Below, piece after piece: positions 13,643-22,514 of a DNA stretch of 64,000 nucleotides. The position numbers and the translations under genes were made by a program. The notes beneath the pieces were generated by a model. The model ran no database searches. It was not told the origin of the DNA and saw only the letters and a list, made by a program, of their open reading frames with translations. Positions within the stretch are counted from its first letter, which is position 1. Every line of letters starts with the position of its first letter. Source of the DNA: Nocardioides insulae DSM 17944 (GTDB taxonomy: Bacteria; Actinomycetota; Actinomycetes; Propionibacteriales; Nocardioidaceae); contig NZ_AUGU01000013.1 in the NCBI RefSeq assembly GCF_000422825.1, positions 1 through 64,000 of the forward strand, given 5' to 3'.

Positions 13643-14674
13643 ATGAACTCTTCTGCACCCATCCACCCGGCCGAGCGGCGTACCGCCCCGGCCGTGGTCG
13701 CACAGGGGCTGGTCAAGACGTTCGGCGACTTCCGCGCCGTCTCGGGCATCGATCTCGAGGTACGCCGCGGCGAGGTCTTCGGGGTCCTGGGCCCCAACGG
13801 AGCCGGCAAGACGACCACCCTGAAGATGCTCGCGACCCTCCTGCCGATCGACGGCGGGAGGGCCGAGATCCTCGGCGTCGACGTCGCCCGTGAGCCGCAC
13901 AGGATCCGGCAACTGGTCGGTGTCACCGGCCAGTACGCCTCGGTCGATGAGAACCTCACCGGCCGGGAGAACCTGTGGCTGTTCGGACGCCTGCAAGGAC
14001 TCTCCCGCAAGCGCGCCCGCGCCACCGCCGAGGACCTGCTCGGCCGGTTCGGACTGGAGGAGGCCGGCGACAAGCCGATCTCCCAGTTCTCCGGAGGCAT
14101 GCGGCGGCGACTCGACCTCGCCGCCAGCCTGATCACCCAGCCGCCACTGATCTTCCTCGACGAGCCGACCACCGGTCTGGACCCTCGCACCCGGGGCCAG
14201 ATGTGGGACACCATCCGCGAGCTCGTGGCAGCCGGATCGACGATCCTGCTCACCACGCAGTACCTCGACGAGGCGGACCAGTTGGCCGACCGGATCGCGG
14301 TCATCGACCACGGTCTCAAGGTGGCCGAGGGCACCCCTGAGCAGCTGAAGAACTCGGTCGGCAGCTCCACCCTGCACCTGCGTCTCGAGGACGCCGAGCA
14401 GACCGCTCGGGCGGCCGCGCTGACGGCCCGGCTGCTGGGCGAGGTGCCCGTCCTCACGCCCGAATCCGGCGGACTCAACGTGGCCCTGGCCGACGCCAAC
14501 CAGGCGGCCGACGTCCTGATCGCACTGCGCCAGGCCGACCTGGGCATCACCTCCGCCGCCGTCCGTCAGCCCACCCTCGACGAGGTCTTCCTCACCCTGA
14601 CCGGCCACCCCGGCGAGCCCGAGGCAGCCGACGAGTCCGAGGCCACCACCCCGCAGCCCGAGGAGGTCCACTGA
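13643..14674 (+). CDS. ABC exporter ATP-binding protein (DrrA-like)
   Basis: ATPase of a second DrrAB-type exporter, 343 residues. Walker A VLGPNGAGKTTT (about 48-59), signature FSGGMRRRLD, Walker B IFLDEPTTGLDPRTRG, and the C-terminal family extension ending PTLDEVFLTLTGHP, followed by an acidic Glu/Pro tail. It is a clear homologue of the minus-strand ATPase at 12476-13492, suggesting an old duplication of the two-gene unit. The start is probably leaderless. Its stop overlaps the permease start by one base (TGATG). Confidence 0.93.
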   Translation: MNSSAPIHPAERRTAPAVVAQGLVKTFGDFRAVSGIDLEVRRGEVFGVLGPNGAGKTTTLKMLATLLPIDGGRAEILGVDVAREPHRIRQLVGVTGQYASVDENLTGRENLWLFGRLQGLSRKRARATAEDLLGRFGLEEAGDKPISQFSGGMRRRLDLAASLITQPPLIFLDEPTTGLDPRTRGQMWDTIRELVAAGSTILLTTQYLDEADQLADRIAVIDHGLKVAEGTPEQLKNSVGSSTLHLRLEDAEQTARAAALTARLLGEVPVLTPESGGLNVALADANQAADVLIALRQADLGITSAAVRQPTLDEVFLTLTGHPGEPEAADESEATTPQPEEVH

Positions 14675-15504
14675 TGACCACCAGCACACTCACCCATGAG
14701 CTCACCGAGCGTGAACTCGGCCGGACCCTCGCCCCGCGGCCGACGGTGGGCGACGCGATCACCCAGACCCTGGCGATGGCGTGGCGTGCGCTGAAGAAGA
14801 TGCGCCGCAACCCGGAGCAGTTCTTCGACGTCGTCTTCCAACCGCTGCTGTTCACCGCGATGTTCGCCTACATCTTCGGCGGGGCGATCTCCGGTTCGGT
14901 GTCCGACTATCTCCCGATCGTCATCCCCGGGATCCTCGCCCAGACCGCCCTGACCGCCTGCATCGCCACCGGAACCCAGTTGCGCGAGGACATGGACAAG
15001 GGCGTCTTCGACAGGTTCAAGGCGATGCCGATCGCCCGGATCGCCCCACTGGCCGGTCCGATGGTCGCCGACCTGGTCCGCTACGCGACCGCCGCCACCC
15101 TGACCATCCTCACCGGTCTGGCGATGGGCTACCGGCCCGACGGCGGCCTCACCGGCGTGATCGGCGGCTGGCTTCTCACCGTCATCGCCGGCTGGTCGAT
15201 GGCCTGGATCTTCACCTGGCTCGGGACCATCGCCCGTTCGGCCCAGGCGGTGCAGGGCATCTCGATGATGGTGATGTTCCCGCTGACCTTCCTGTCCAAC
15301 GCGTTCGTACCCGCCGACACCCTCCCGGGATGGCTGCAGTCCTTCGTCGACTTCAACCCGGTCTCCCACGTGGTCTCGGCCGTGAGCGATCTGATGAACA
15401 CCGGCCAGGTCACCAGCGAGGTCTGGATCGCGCTGGGCATGTGCGCCCTGGTGGTGGCGATCTTCGCCCCGCTCTCGCTGCGGTCCTACTCGCGCAAGAT
15501 GTGA
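14674..15504 (+). CDS. ABC-2 type exporter permease (DrrB-like)
   Basis: Membrane subunit of the second exporter, 276 residues with about six transmembrane segments (for example FQPLLFTAMFAYIFGG, and FPLTFLSNAFVPADTLPGW in the ABC-2 signature region). The N-terminal 35 residues are cytoplasmic. It is coupled to the upstream ATPase. The gene ends only two bases before the stop of the convergent AfsR-like regulator gene, with no hairpin between, so the two transcripts must overlap at their 3' ends. Confidence 0.92.
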   Translation: MTTSTLTHELTERELGRTLAPRPTVGDAITQTLAMAWRALKKMRRNPEQFFDVVFQPLLFTAMFAYIFGGAISGSVSDYLPIVIPGILAQTALTACIATGTQLREDMDKGVFDRFKAMPIARIAPLAGPMVADLVRYATAATLTILTGLAMGYRPDGGLTGVIGGWLLTVIAGWSMAWIFTWLGTIARSAQAVQGISMMVMFPLTFLSNAFVPADTLPGWLQSFVDFNPVSHVVSAVSDLMNTGQVTSEVWIALGMCALVVAIFAPLSLRSYSRKM

Positions 15505-15506
15505 GT

Positions 15507-18488
15507 TCAGCCGAACAGACGACGCACCACGGCGCGGGCCTCGGGCAACAGCTCGGGCCCGCGCCGGGTGCCGTACTCGACGTCGTACGACGCGAGCAGC
15601 CCGGGCGCGATCCGGTCGGCGTCGCGGACGGCCGGCTCCCACTGCATCGGCGGACTGTACCGGTGGTAGGAGAACCGATCGGCCAGCGCGAGCAGCCGGA
15701 TCGCGTCGGATGAGTCCAGTCCTCCACGCAGCAGTCCCCACAGCCCCAGCGCGAACAGCAGGAGCCCGGTCACCGGGAAGTCGATGAACCGGCGGCCCTC
15801 GACGAGGACGAGCGTCGCCTTCGCGCACAGCTCGGCGTAGAGATCCTCGCCCGAGCTGTCCTCGCCGTAGCGCGCATACGCCGCCACCGCGCTCGCCTCG
15901 GCGAAGATCACCCAGGGCAGCATGATCCGCTCCTGGCCCATCCGGGCCCCACCCGGGAAGCGGACGGCGCGAACCTCCTCGACGCTGCGGCGCGCCAGGA
16001 CCAGCCCCTCCTCGAAGCGGCCCACCGCCATCGCCAGCTGGGCGCGAGCGCTGAGCAGCGAACCGACGGCCCCGAACCGCCCGCTGCGGTCGAGACCCTC
16101 CATCCGGTCCAGAAGTCGCGAGGCCTCCTCCACTCTGCCCTCGCTCGCGGCCGACAGGGCCAGGAGCGAGTGGAGCTCCACCAGGTCGTCGTGGTCACCG
16201 AGACGCTCCAGGATCGGGACCGCGCTCCCAGCGTGCCGCGCTGCCTGCGATACGTCGCCGGTCTGTGCGTAGAGGGCGGCCAGTTGGGTGTGCACCATCG
16301 CCCGCATCCAGGGGCCGTGCGCGTCGTCCACCAGAGCCAACGCCTGCTCGCCGGCGTCGACGGCTCCCCGCGGGTCACCGGCGTTCTCCAGGGTGTGGTT
16401 GACCCACAGGTGGCCCATCGCCCGGACCACGGGGTCAGCGTCGTGGAGAAGCGCGGCCGGTGCATCGGGTGCATCGGGTGCATCGGGTGAATCGCCGCGC
16501 GGGTCGAAGGAGAGCGTCAGCGTGACCAGGGCGCGCACCGTGGACCGGGCGCCGTCGGTCCCGATCCGGCGCAGCGCACTGCGCGCCGGTTCCTGGGCAC
16601 GCCCGCCGGTGAAGGAGGAGGCGAACAGGATCATCGCGAGCACCACCCGGCTCCGATCCCGCAGGTGCTCCGGAGCCTCCCACGGCGCCAGTACGTCGGC
16701 CAGTGCCTCGGTGATGCCGACCAGTCGCGGGTGGTCACCCATGATCGACCAGTAGCCCCCGAGGGCGCTGGCGAGGACGACGACCGATGCCGCGTCACCG
16801 TCGGCCAGCGAATCTCGGAGCACGTCGGCCAGATTGCCCTCCTCGGTGCGAACGGCCTCGACGGCGGCGACCTGCTCGGGATGGAACAGTCGCACGGCCT
16901 GCCGGTCGGCGTACTCCACCGCCCAGCTCCGCACCGCGGCCCGGGCCTCGGTCTCGAGGCCGGCATCGCGCAGCTTCCGCACGCCGAACTCGCGAATCGT
17001 CTCGAGCATCCGGTAACGGACCCCACCGCTGCGGTCCTGCACGGTCAGGAGGGACTGACCGACCAGGCCGGCGACGGTGATCACCGCCCCCGCTCCCAGC
17101 ACCGACTCTGCGGCGTCCAGGGTGAATCCGTCCGGGAACACCGAGAGCCGCCGCAGCGCGTCCTGGTCCTGGTCGCCGAGCAGGTTCCACGACCACTCGA
17201 TCACGGCCAGCAGGGTCCGATGCCGGTCCGGTGCGCTCCGGTCGCCCCCGGCCAGCAGTGCGAACCGGTCGTCGAGCCGGCGCGCGACGTCTTCGACCGA
17301 CATCGCCCGCACCTTGACCGCGGCCAACTCGATCGCCAACGGCAGGCCGTCCAGCCGGTCCACGATCGAGGCGACCGACTGCTCGGGGAGGAGCACACCC
17401 GGCCGAGCGGCCCGGGCACGCTCCTCGAACAGGGCCCGGCCATCGGTCGGGTCGAGCTGCGGCAGGGCGTAGACGGCCTCGGCGGCGATGCCCAGCGGGG
17501 CCCGGCTGGTGGTGAGCACCCGCAGGTCCGGCACCGAGGCGACCAGGAAGGCCACCAGGTCGGCCACGGCCTCGACCAGATGCTCGCAGTTGTCGATGAT
17601 CAGCAGGGTCGGCGCGGTGTCGAGCTGCTGCGCGATCCTGGACCGTACGTCGGCCCGCTGCTGCGGGGTGAGGACCTTGCGGCCCGCCCAGGTGTCACGG
17701 ACACCGAGTGCCGAGCCCACCTCCCCCACGACGTCCTCGGGCGCGGTGACACCGACCAACTCCACCACGTGCACCACCGGCTGCTCGGCCGTGCGACCCA
17801 GCAGTTGCGCCAGGCGGGTCTTGCCCAGCCCGCCCGGCCCGAGGATCGTGACCACGCGCGCACCGGTGAGCAGGGCGCTCACCCCACGCAGGTCGTCGGC
17901 GCGGCCCAGCAGCGGGGTCGGGTCGTAGCGCAGCCCGGTCCGCACCGGCCGGTCCCGGGCGAGCAGGCTCCGGTGCAACGACTGGAGGTCCGGGGACGGG
18001 TCGATCCCCAACGAGCCGGCCAGCCGGGTGCGGTGGTCGGCATAGCGTTCCAACGCCGCGGGCACTCCGCGCACCGCCGCGATCGCTCGCACCAGGGCGG
18101 CGATGACCGCCTCGTCGGTGTCCGGTGACTCGATCCGCTCCAGCAGCGGCAGCGCCTCGGCGTACCTGCCCTCGGAGGCGAGACGCAACGCCTCGGGCCG
18201 CACGCTCCACACATCGACATCGACGTCGTCCAGGGCCAGCCGGTAGCCGGTGGCGGTCCGTTCGATCGCTCCGGGGTCGGTGGCCCGGCGCGCCCTGGAA
18301 ACCACCACCTGCAACGCCTTCGCGGGGTGGGCAGGGCGTTCCTCGGGCCACAGCTCCTCGACGAGCGCACCATCGGAGAGGCCGCGGCGGCCCGCGTGTG
18401 CCAATGTCTGGAGCAACACGCGGGTCCGCTCGCCGGGAATGGTCTGCCCGTCCCAGACGACGTCGTCGAGCAACTGGAGCCGGGGCAC
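15507..18488 (-). CDS. AfsR/SARP-family regulator: winged helix, BTAD, NB-ARC ATPase, TPR
   Basis: Large 993-residue regulator. Residues 1-85 form an OmpR-like winged helix (DGALVEELWPEE to VVVSRAR); about 90-180 is the BTAD helical domain (YAEALPLLERIES to LQSLHRSLLARDRP). A P-loop NTPase follows, with Walker A GPGGLGKT at 217-224, Walker B LLIIDN near 295-300, and SRAPLGI and GLPLAIELAA. The C-terminal half is TPR-like helices. This is the domain order of Streptomyces AfsR, an activator gated by nucleotide binding. A 9-base triplication encodes (Asp-Ala-Pro)3 near residue 670. The GTG start lies five bases after the pheT stop. Plausible targets are the ABC exporters beside it. Confidence 0.88.
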   Translation of the reverse strand: MPRLQLLDDVVWDGQTIPGERTRVLLQTLAHAGRRGLSDGALVEELWPEERPAHPAKALQVVVSRARRATDPGAIERTATGYRLALDDVDVDVWSVRPEALRLASEGRYAEALPLLERIESPDTDEAVIAALVRAIAAVRGVPAALERYADHRTRLAGSLGIDPSPDLQSLHRSLLARDRPVRTGLRYDPTPLLGRADDLRGVSALLTGARVVTILGPGGLGKTRLAQLLGRTAEQPVVHVVELVGVTAPEDVVGEVGSALGVRDTWAGRKVLTPQQRADVRSRIAQQLDTAPTLLIIDNCEHLVEAVADLVAFLVASVPDLRVLTTSRAPLGIAAEAVYALPQLDPTDGRALFEERARAARPGVLLPEQSVASIVDRLDGLPLAIELAAVKVRAMSVEDVARRLDDRFALLAGGDRSAPDRHRTLLAVIEWSWNLLGDQDQDALRRLSVFPDGFTLDAAESVLGAGAVITVAGLVGQSLLTVQDRSGGVRYRMLETIREFGVRKLRDAGLETEARAAVRSWAVEYADRQAVRLFHPEQVAAVEAVRTEEGNLADVLRDSLADGDAASVVVLASALGGYWSIMGDHPRLVGITEALADVLAPWEAPEHLRDRSRVVLAMILFASSFTGGRAQEPARSALRRIGTDGARSTVRALVTLTLSFDPRGDSPDAPDAPDAPAALLHDADPVVRAMGHLWVNHTLENAGDPRGAVDAGEQALALVDDAHGPWMRAMVHTQLAALYAQTGDVSQAARHAGSAVPILERLGDHDDLVELHSLLALSAASEGRVEEASRLLDRMEGLDRSGRFGAVGSLLSARAQLAMAVGRFEEGLVLARRSVEEVRAVRFPGGARMGQERIMLPWVIFAEASAVAAYARYGEDSSGEDLYAELCAKATLVLVEGRRFIDFPVTGLLLFALGLWGLLRGGLDSSDAIRLLALADRFSYHRYSPPMQWEPAVRDADRIAPGLLASYDVEYGTRRGPELLPEARAVVRRLFG
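16462..16488 (-). repeat. 9-base tandem repeat inside the AfsR-like gene
   Basis: Three perfect copies of GCATCGGGT (plus-strand reading) encode Asp-Ala-Pro three times in the linker between the ATPase and TPR regions. Copy-number change would be in frame. Confidence 0.8.
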
Positions 18489-18493
18489 GGGGT

Positions 18494-20971
18494 TCAGCGT
18501 TGCACAGCCCCCGTGAGCTCGGCGGCCCTCGCCACCGCGGCGTCACGGGCCGCGCCGGTATCGGCCTCGGTGAGGGTGCGGTCGGCGGCACGGAACCGCA
18601 GCGCGAAGGCGAGCGACTTCTTGCCCTCGCCGACCTGCTGACCGGTGTAGACGTCGAAGAGCCGCACCGACTCGAGCAGGTCGCCGGCGCCCTCGCGGAG
18701 GGCGGCCTCGACCGCGGCGACGGTGACCTCGGCGTCCACCAACAGGGCAACGTCCTCCTTGGCCACCGGGAGGGTCGAGAAGACCGGTCCCTCGGTCACG
18801 GCGGGGGTCTGCTCGAGCAGCAGGTCCAGGTCGAGTTCGAACGCCGCCGCGCGAGGCGGCAGGCCGTAGGCCTGGCACACCCGCGGGTGGAGCTCGCCGG
18901 CGTGTCCGAGCTCGACGCCCGCGACACTCACCACCGCGCAGCGCCCCGGGTGCCAGGGCATCCGGGCGGAGTTGGCGGTCTCGACCTGGACACCCAGCTC
19001 GGCGCCGAGCCGGCGGACGAGGTCGATCGCCTCGGCCCAGCCCGCCTGGCGGCCCTCGCCCCACCAGCCGGCCCGCTCGCGCTCACCCGCGAGCACCACC
19101 GCGAGGTGGAGCGGTTGGTGCGGCAGCGCGTCCAGCAGCTTGCGCAGCTCGGCCTCGGTGGGGCGCCGGTCGACGCCGTAGATCGGTGCGGCCTCACCGC
19201 TGGGGAACGCGACGGTGCCGGTCTCGAACAGCGAGACCCCGACCGCCCCCCGGCCGACGTTGCGGGCGGCGGCCTGGAGCAGGCCGGGCAGCAGGGTCGT
19301 GGTGTACGCCGGCTGCTCGCTGCTCAGCGGGTTCGCCAGGCGAACCGTGCTCCGCAACCGGTCGTCATCGGGCAGGCCGAGGGCGTCGAAGTCACCGGCT
19401 CCGACGAACGGGAAGCTGACGACCTCCACACATCCGGCGCCGGCCAGGGTGCGTCCCACTCGGCGCCGCAGTCGCTGGCTGCGGGTGAGACCGTGGCCGG
19501 TGGCCCGCCGCGGCAGCACCGAGGGCACCCGGTCGTACCCGACGATCCGCACGACCTCCTCGACCAGGTCGTGGGGGTCGCTGAGGTCGGGGCGGTAGGT
19601 CGGCACGATCGCGGTGACCATCCCGTCGGCCACGCTCACCTGCGCGCCGATCGCGGTGAGCGAACGCACCGTGGTCTCCTGGTCGATCTCGATCCCGGAG
19701 AGCTCGGCCGGAAGGTCCACCGGCATGCTGACCTGCCACGGGCGGGGGAACTCGCCGGCCACGGTGACGCCGTCCTCGGCCGTGCCGCCGCCCAGTTCGA
19801 CGAGCAACTCGACCACCCGATCGGCGGCGATCGGCGGCAGCAGCGGGTCGACGCCGCGCTCGAACCGCTTGGACGCCTCGCTGGGCAGCTTGTGCCGCCG
19901 CTGCGTCCGGAAGATCGAGGTGGGCTGGAAGTGAGCGGCCTCCACGACGATGTCGGTGGTGGATTCCGAGACCTCGGTGGTCGCACCGCCCATCACGCCG
20001 GCCAGGCCGATCGGCCCGGACTCGTCGGTGATCAGGAGGTCCTCGGGATCGAGCACGCGCACCACGTCGTCCAGAGTGGTGAGCTTCTCCCCGGCCCGAG
20101 CGCGGCGTACGACGATCGGGCCCTGCAACCGGGCGCGGTCGTAGGCGTGGATCGGCTGGCCGAGCTCGAGCATCACGTAGTTGGTCACGTCGACGGCCAG
20201 CGAGATCGAGCGCACGCCGGCCTGCTGCAGCCGCCGGCTCATCCACTCCGGCGTCGGCGCGGTGGGGTCCACCCCGCGGACGGTGCGCGCTACGAAGACG
20301 GGGCACCCCTCGGCGTCCTCGAGGCGGACCGGGTGACCGGCGTCGTTCGGCAGCGGCACGTCCCGCTGGGCGGGGTCGTGGTAGGAGAGGTCGAACCCGA
20401 GGGCGGCCTCGCGGGCGATGCCGCGCAGCGAGAGCGCGTAGGCCCGGTCGGGGTTGATCTCGAACTCGATCACCTCCTCACCGAGGCCGAGCAGGTCGAA
20501 GGCGGGCGTGCCGGGCTCGCCGGCGTCCGCGGGCAGCACGATGATGCCGTCGTGATCCTCGCCCAGCCCGAGCTCCCGGGCCGAGCAGATCATCCCGGCG
20601 CTGAGGTGGCCGTAGGTCTTGCGCGCCGAGATGGCGAAGCCGCCGGGCAGCACACCCCCCGGCAGGACGACGACGACCAGGTCTCCGGGGGCGAAGTTGT
20701 GTGCCCCGCACACGATGCCCTGCGGTTCACCGGTGCCGTTCGCGTCCCCGACGTCGACGGTGCACCAGTTGATCGTCTTGCCGTTCTTCTGCGGCTCGGG
20801 ATCCATGGTGAGCACCCGGCCGATCACCAGCGGCCCCTCGATCCCGGCCCCCGCGGACTCGATCGCCTCCAGCTTGAGGCCGAGCGCGGTGAGGCGGTCG
20901 GTGAGCGCCTCGGTGGTGACCTCGGCGGGCAGGTCGACGTACTCCTTGATCCAGGAGACGGGGGCCTTCAT
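18494..20971 (-). CDS. pheT: Phenylalanine--tRNA ligase beta subunit
   Basis: Beta subunit of the alpha2-beta2 enzyme that charges tRNA-Phe. The 825-residue protein begins MKAPVSWIKEYVDLP, includes the tRNA-binding EMAP-like domain (about 40-150), the B3/B4 editing region, B5 domain, and the C-terminal FDX-ACB anticodon-binding domain (FSTLPVAKEDVALLVD to FALRFRAADRTLTEA). It follows pheS by about 50 bases. The ATG at 20971 fits the universal N-terminus; an extension to 21031 is not conserved-looking. Confidence 0.97.
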   Translation of the reverse strand: MKAPVSWIKEYVDLPAEVTTEALTDRLTALGLKLEAIESAGAGIEGPLVIGRVLTMDPEPQKNGKTINWCTVDVGDANGTGEPQGIVCGAHNFAPGDLVVVVLPGGVLPGGFAISARKTYGHLSAGMICSARELGLGEDHDGIIVLPADAGEPGTPAFDLLGLGEEVIEFEINPDRAYALSLRGIAREAALGFDLSYHDPAQRDVPLPNDAGHPVRLEDAEGCPVFVARTVRGVDPTAPTPEWMSRRLQQAGVRSISLAVDVTNYVMLELGQPIHAYDRARLQGPIVVRRARAGEKLTTLDDVVRVLDPEDLLITDESGPIGLAGVMGGATTEVSESTTDIVVEAAHFQPTSIFRTQRRHKLPSEASKRFERGVDPLLPPIAADRVVELLVELGGGTAEDGVTVAGEFPRPWQVSMPVDLPAELSGIEIDQETTVRSLTAIGAQVSVADGMVTAIVPTYRPDLSDPHDLVEEVVRIVGYDRVPSVLPRRATGHGLTRSQRLRRRVGRTLAGAGCVEVVSFPFVGAGDFDALGLPDDDRLRSTVRLANPLSSEQPAYTTTLLPGLLQAAARNVGRGAVGVSLFETGTVAFPSGEAAPIYGVDRRPTEAELRKLLDALPHQPLHLAVVLAGERERAGWWGEGRQAGWAEAIDLVRRLGAELGVQVETANSARMPWHPGRCAVVSVAGVELGHAGELHPRVCQAYGLPPRAAAFELDLDLLLEQTPAVTEGPVFSTLPVAKEDVALLVDAEVTVAAVEAALREGAGDLLESVRLFDVYTGQQVGEGKKSLAFALRFRAADRTLTEADTGAARDAAVARAAELTGAVQR

Positions 20972-21020
20972 GCGCCGGCCCCGATCGCACCGGAGGGAAG
21001 CGAGGATGTCGAGTGGGTGG

Positions 21021-22133
21021 TCACAGGTCACTCCCGAATGCAGTGGTGAAGCGGATGTCGCCCTCGAAGAGGGTGCGCAGGTCTTCCAGGCCGTGCCGGA
21101 ACATCAGGGTGCGGTCGATGCCCATGCCGAAGGCGAACCCGGAGTAGCGCTCCGGGTCGACACCGCAGGCGCGCAGCACCCGCGGGTTGACGATCCCGCA
21201 CCCGCCCCACTCGATCCAGCCCTCGCCCTTGCAGGTGCGGCACGGATCGGCGCCGTTGTCCTTCAGGCCGGTGCCGCGGCACACGAAGCAGGTCAGGTCG
21301 ACCTCCGCGCTCGGCTCGGTGAAGGGGAAGTACGACGGGCGGAACCGGGTGGTGATCCCGGCGCCGAACATCTGGGCGGCGAAGGTGTCCAGGGTGCCCT
21401 TGAGGTGGGCCATCGAGATGCCCTCGTCGATGGCCAGGCCCTCGACCTGGTGGAACATCGGGCTGTGGGTCGCGTCGTACTCGTCGGTGCGGAAGACCCG
21501 GCCCGGGCACACGACGTAGATCGGTGCCTCCCGGGTGAGCATGGTGCGGGCCTGTACCGGGCTGGTGTGGGTGCGCAGGACGACGTGGTTGTCCGACGGG
21601 TCGGTCCAGAAGGTGTCCTGCATGGTGCGAGCCGGATGGTCCGGACCGAGGTTGAGCGCGTCGAAGTTGAGCCACTCGGCCTCGATCACCGGCCCCTCGG
21701 CGACCTCCCAGCCCATCGCGACGAAGATGTCGGCGATCAACTCCGAACCGGTCGTCAGCGGGTGTCGGGCGCCGACCGGCAGCCGGTCGGTCGGCAGGGT
21801 GAGGTCGACGGTCTCCTCGATCAGCATCCGGGCCTCGTGCTCGGCCTCGAGCACGCTCTGCCGGGCAGCGAGCGCCTTGTTGACCTCGCCCCGCGCTCGC
21901 CCGACCCGCTGACCGGCCTCCTTGCGCGCCTGCGGAGGCAGGGCCCCGATCTCGCGGTTGGCCAGGGCCAGCGCGGAGCGGTCGCCGGCGTGGTCGAGCC
22001 GGGCCTGCTTCAGCTGCTCGAGATCGGTGGCGGCGGCGATCGCGGTGAGCGCCGCCTGGGTGGCGCTCTCGATCTCCTCCGGCTGGAGCGGCGCGACCTC
22101 CACGGGGTCGTACTCGTTGTTGGGACCCGACAT
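21021..22133 (-). CDS. pheS: Phenylalanine--tRNA ligase alpha subunit
   Basis: Catalytic subunit of PheRS, 370 residues. An N-terminal coiled-coil (about 15-95) precedes the class II core: motif 2 [10 protein letters not shown] and [20 protein letters not shown], and motif 3 [17 protein letters not shown]. The CxxCxGxG-like cysteines in CFVCRGTG and CRTCKGEGW form the zinc knuckle seen in some actinobacterial and related PheS proteins. The ATG at 22133 is preceded by GGAAGG. An open frame continuing far upstream is not coding. Confidence 0.97.
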   Translation of the reverse strand: MSGPNNEYDPVEVAPLQPEEIESATQAALTAIAAATDLEQLKQARLDHAGDRSALALANREIGALPPQARKEAGQRVGRARGEVNKALAARQSVLEAEHEARMLIEETVDLTLPTDRLPVGARHPLTTGSELIADIFVAMGWEVAEGPVIEAEWLNFDALNLGPDHPARTMQDTFWTDPSDNHVVLRTHTSPVQARTMLTREAPIYVVCPGRVFRTDEYDATHSPMFHQVEGLAIDEGISMAHLKGTLDTFAAQMFGAGITTRFRPSYFPFTEPSAEVDLTCFVCRGTGLKDNGADPCRTCKGEGWIEWGGCGIVNPRVLRACGVDPERYSGFAFGMGIDRTLMFRHGLEDLRTLFEGDIRFTTAFGSDL

Positions 22134-22514
22134 GCTGCCTTCCACTGCCTTCCGAGGATGCCGGTCGCGGACACGACCAACCCACGACGCCGGCCGGCCC
22201 AGCCCCGGGGGCGGCCGCACACGCATCGGTACGCCGGCGGCGTACCCGCTCAGTCTAGGAACCTCCCCGCCACCGGCGCGAACCGGTTGACCTCCATCCT
22301 CCGAGGTGCCCCGAGGGAGCGCGCGGTGAACCCACCCGGGACAGCCGAACTGGCGGGTATTCGCGGCCGGGCGGCGTTGCCATCCAGCGATCCGCGCACG
22401 CGAGAGCGCCAACACGCTGGAATCAACCGGGACCGGGATGGTTGCGGCCCGGTCCGCGCTTCGCCATGGTGGAAAGGCAGAAGTTGAACCGGACGCTTTG
22501 AGAAGGGGAAACCG
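22134..22514. other. Divergent intergenic region between pheS and narG
   Basis: These 381 bases carry no supported gene. They hold the pheST promoter and hairpin on the minus strand and, on the plus strand, the narG upstream region. A good ribosome-binding site (AAGGGG, six bases before the ATG at 22515) is clear. No FNR-like TTGAT-N4-ATCAA palindrome was found, so oxygen or nitrate control of nar cannot be assigned to a site by eye. Confidence 0.6.
22228..22257 (-). promoter_or_regulatory. pheST -10 box with a start-proximal hairpin
   Basis: TAGACT (22252-22257, minus strand) is a good actinobacterial -10; no clear -35 is seen. Immediately downstream, GGTACGCC, three bases, GGCGTACC (22228-22246) can fold as an 8-bp hairpin at the very 5' end of the transcript. 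That would leave a leader of about 110 bases before pheS. Confidence 0.4.

Noticed and set aside
12476..14689. 737-codon open frame joining the minus-strand ATPase with sequence opposite the plus-strand ATPase
   Set aside because: ABC homology begins at 13492; the upstream part is antisense to the divergent ATPase gene.
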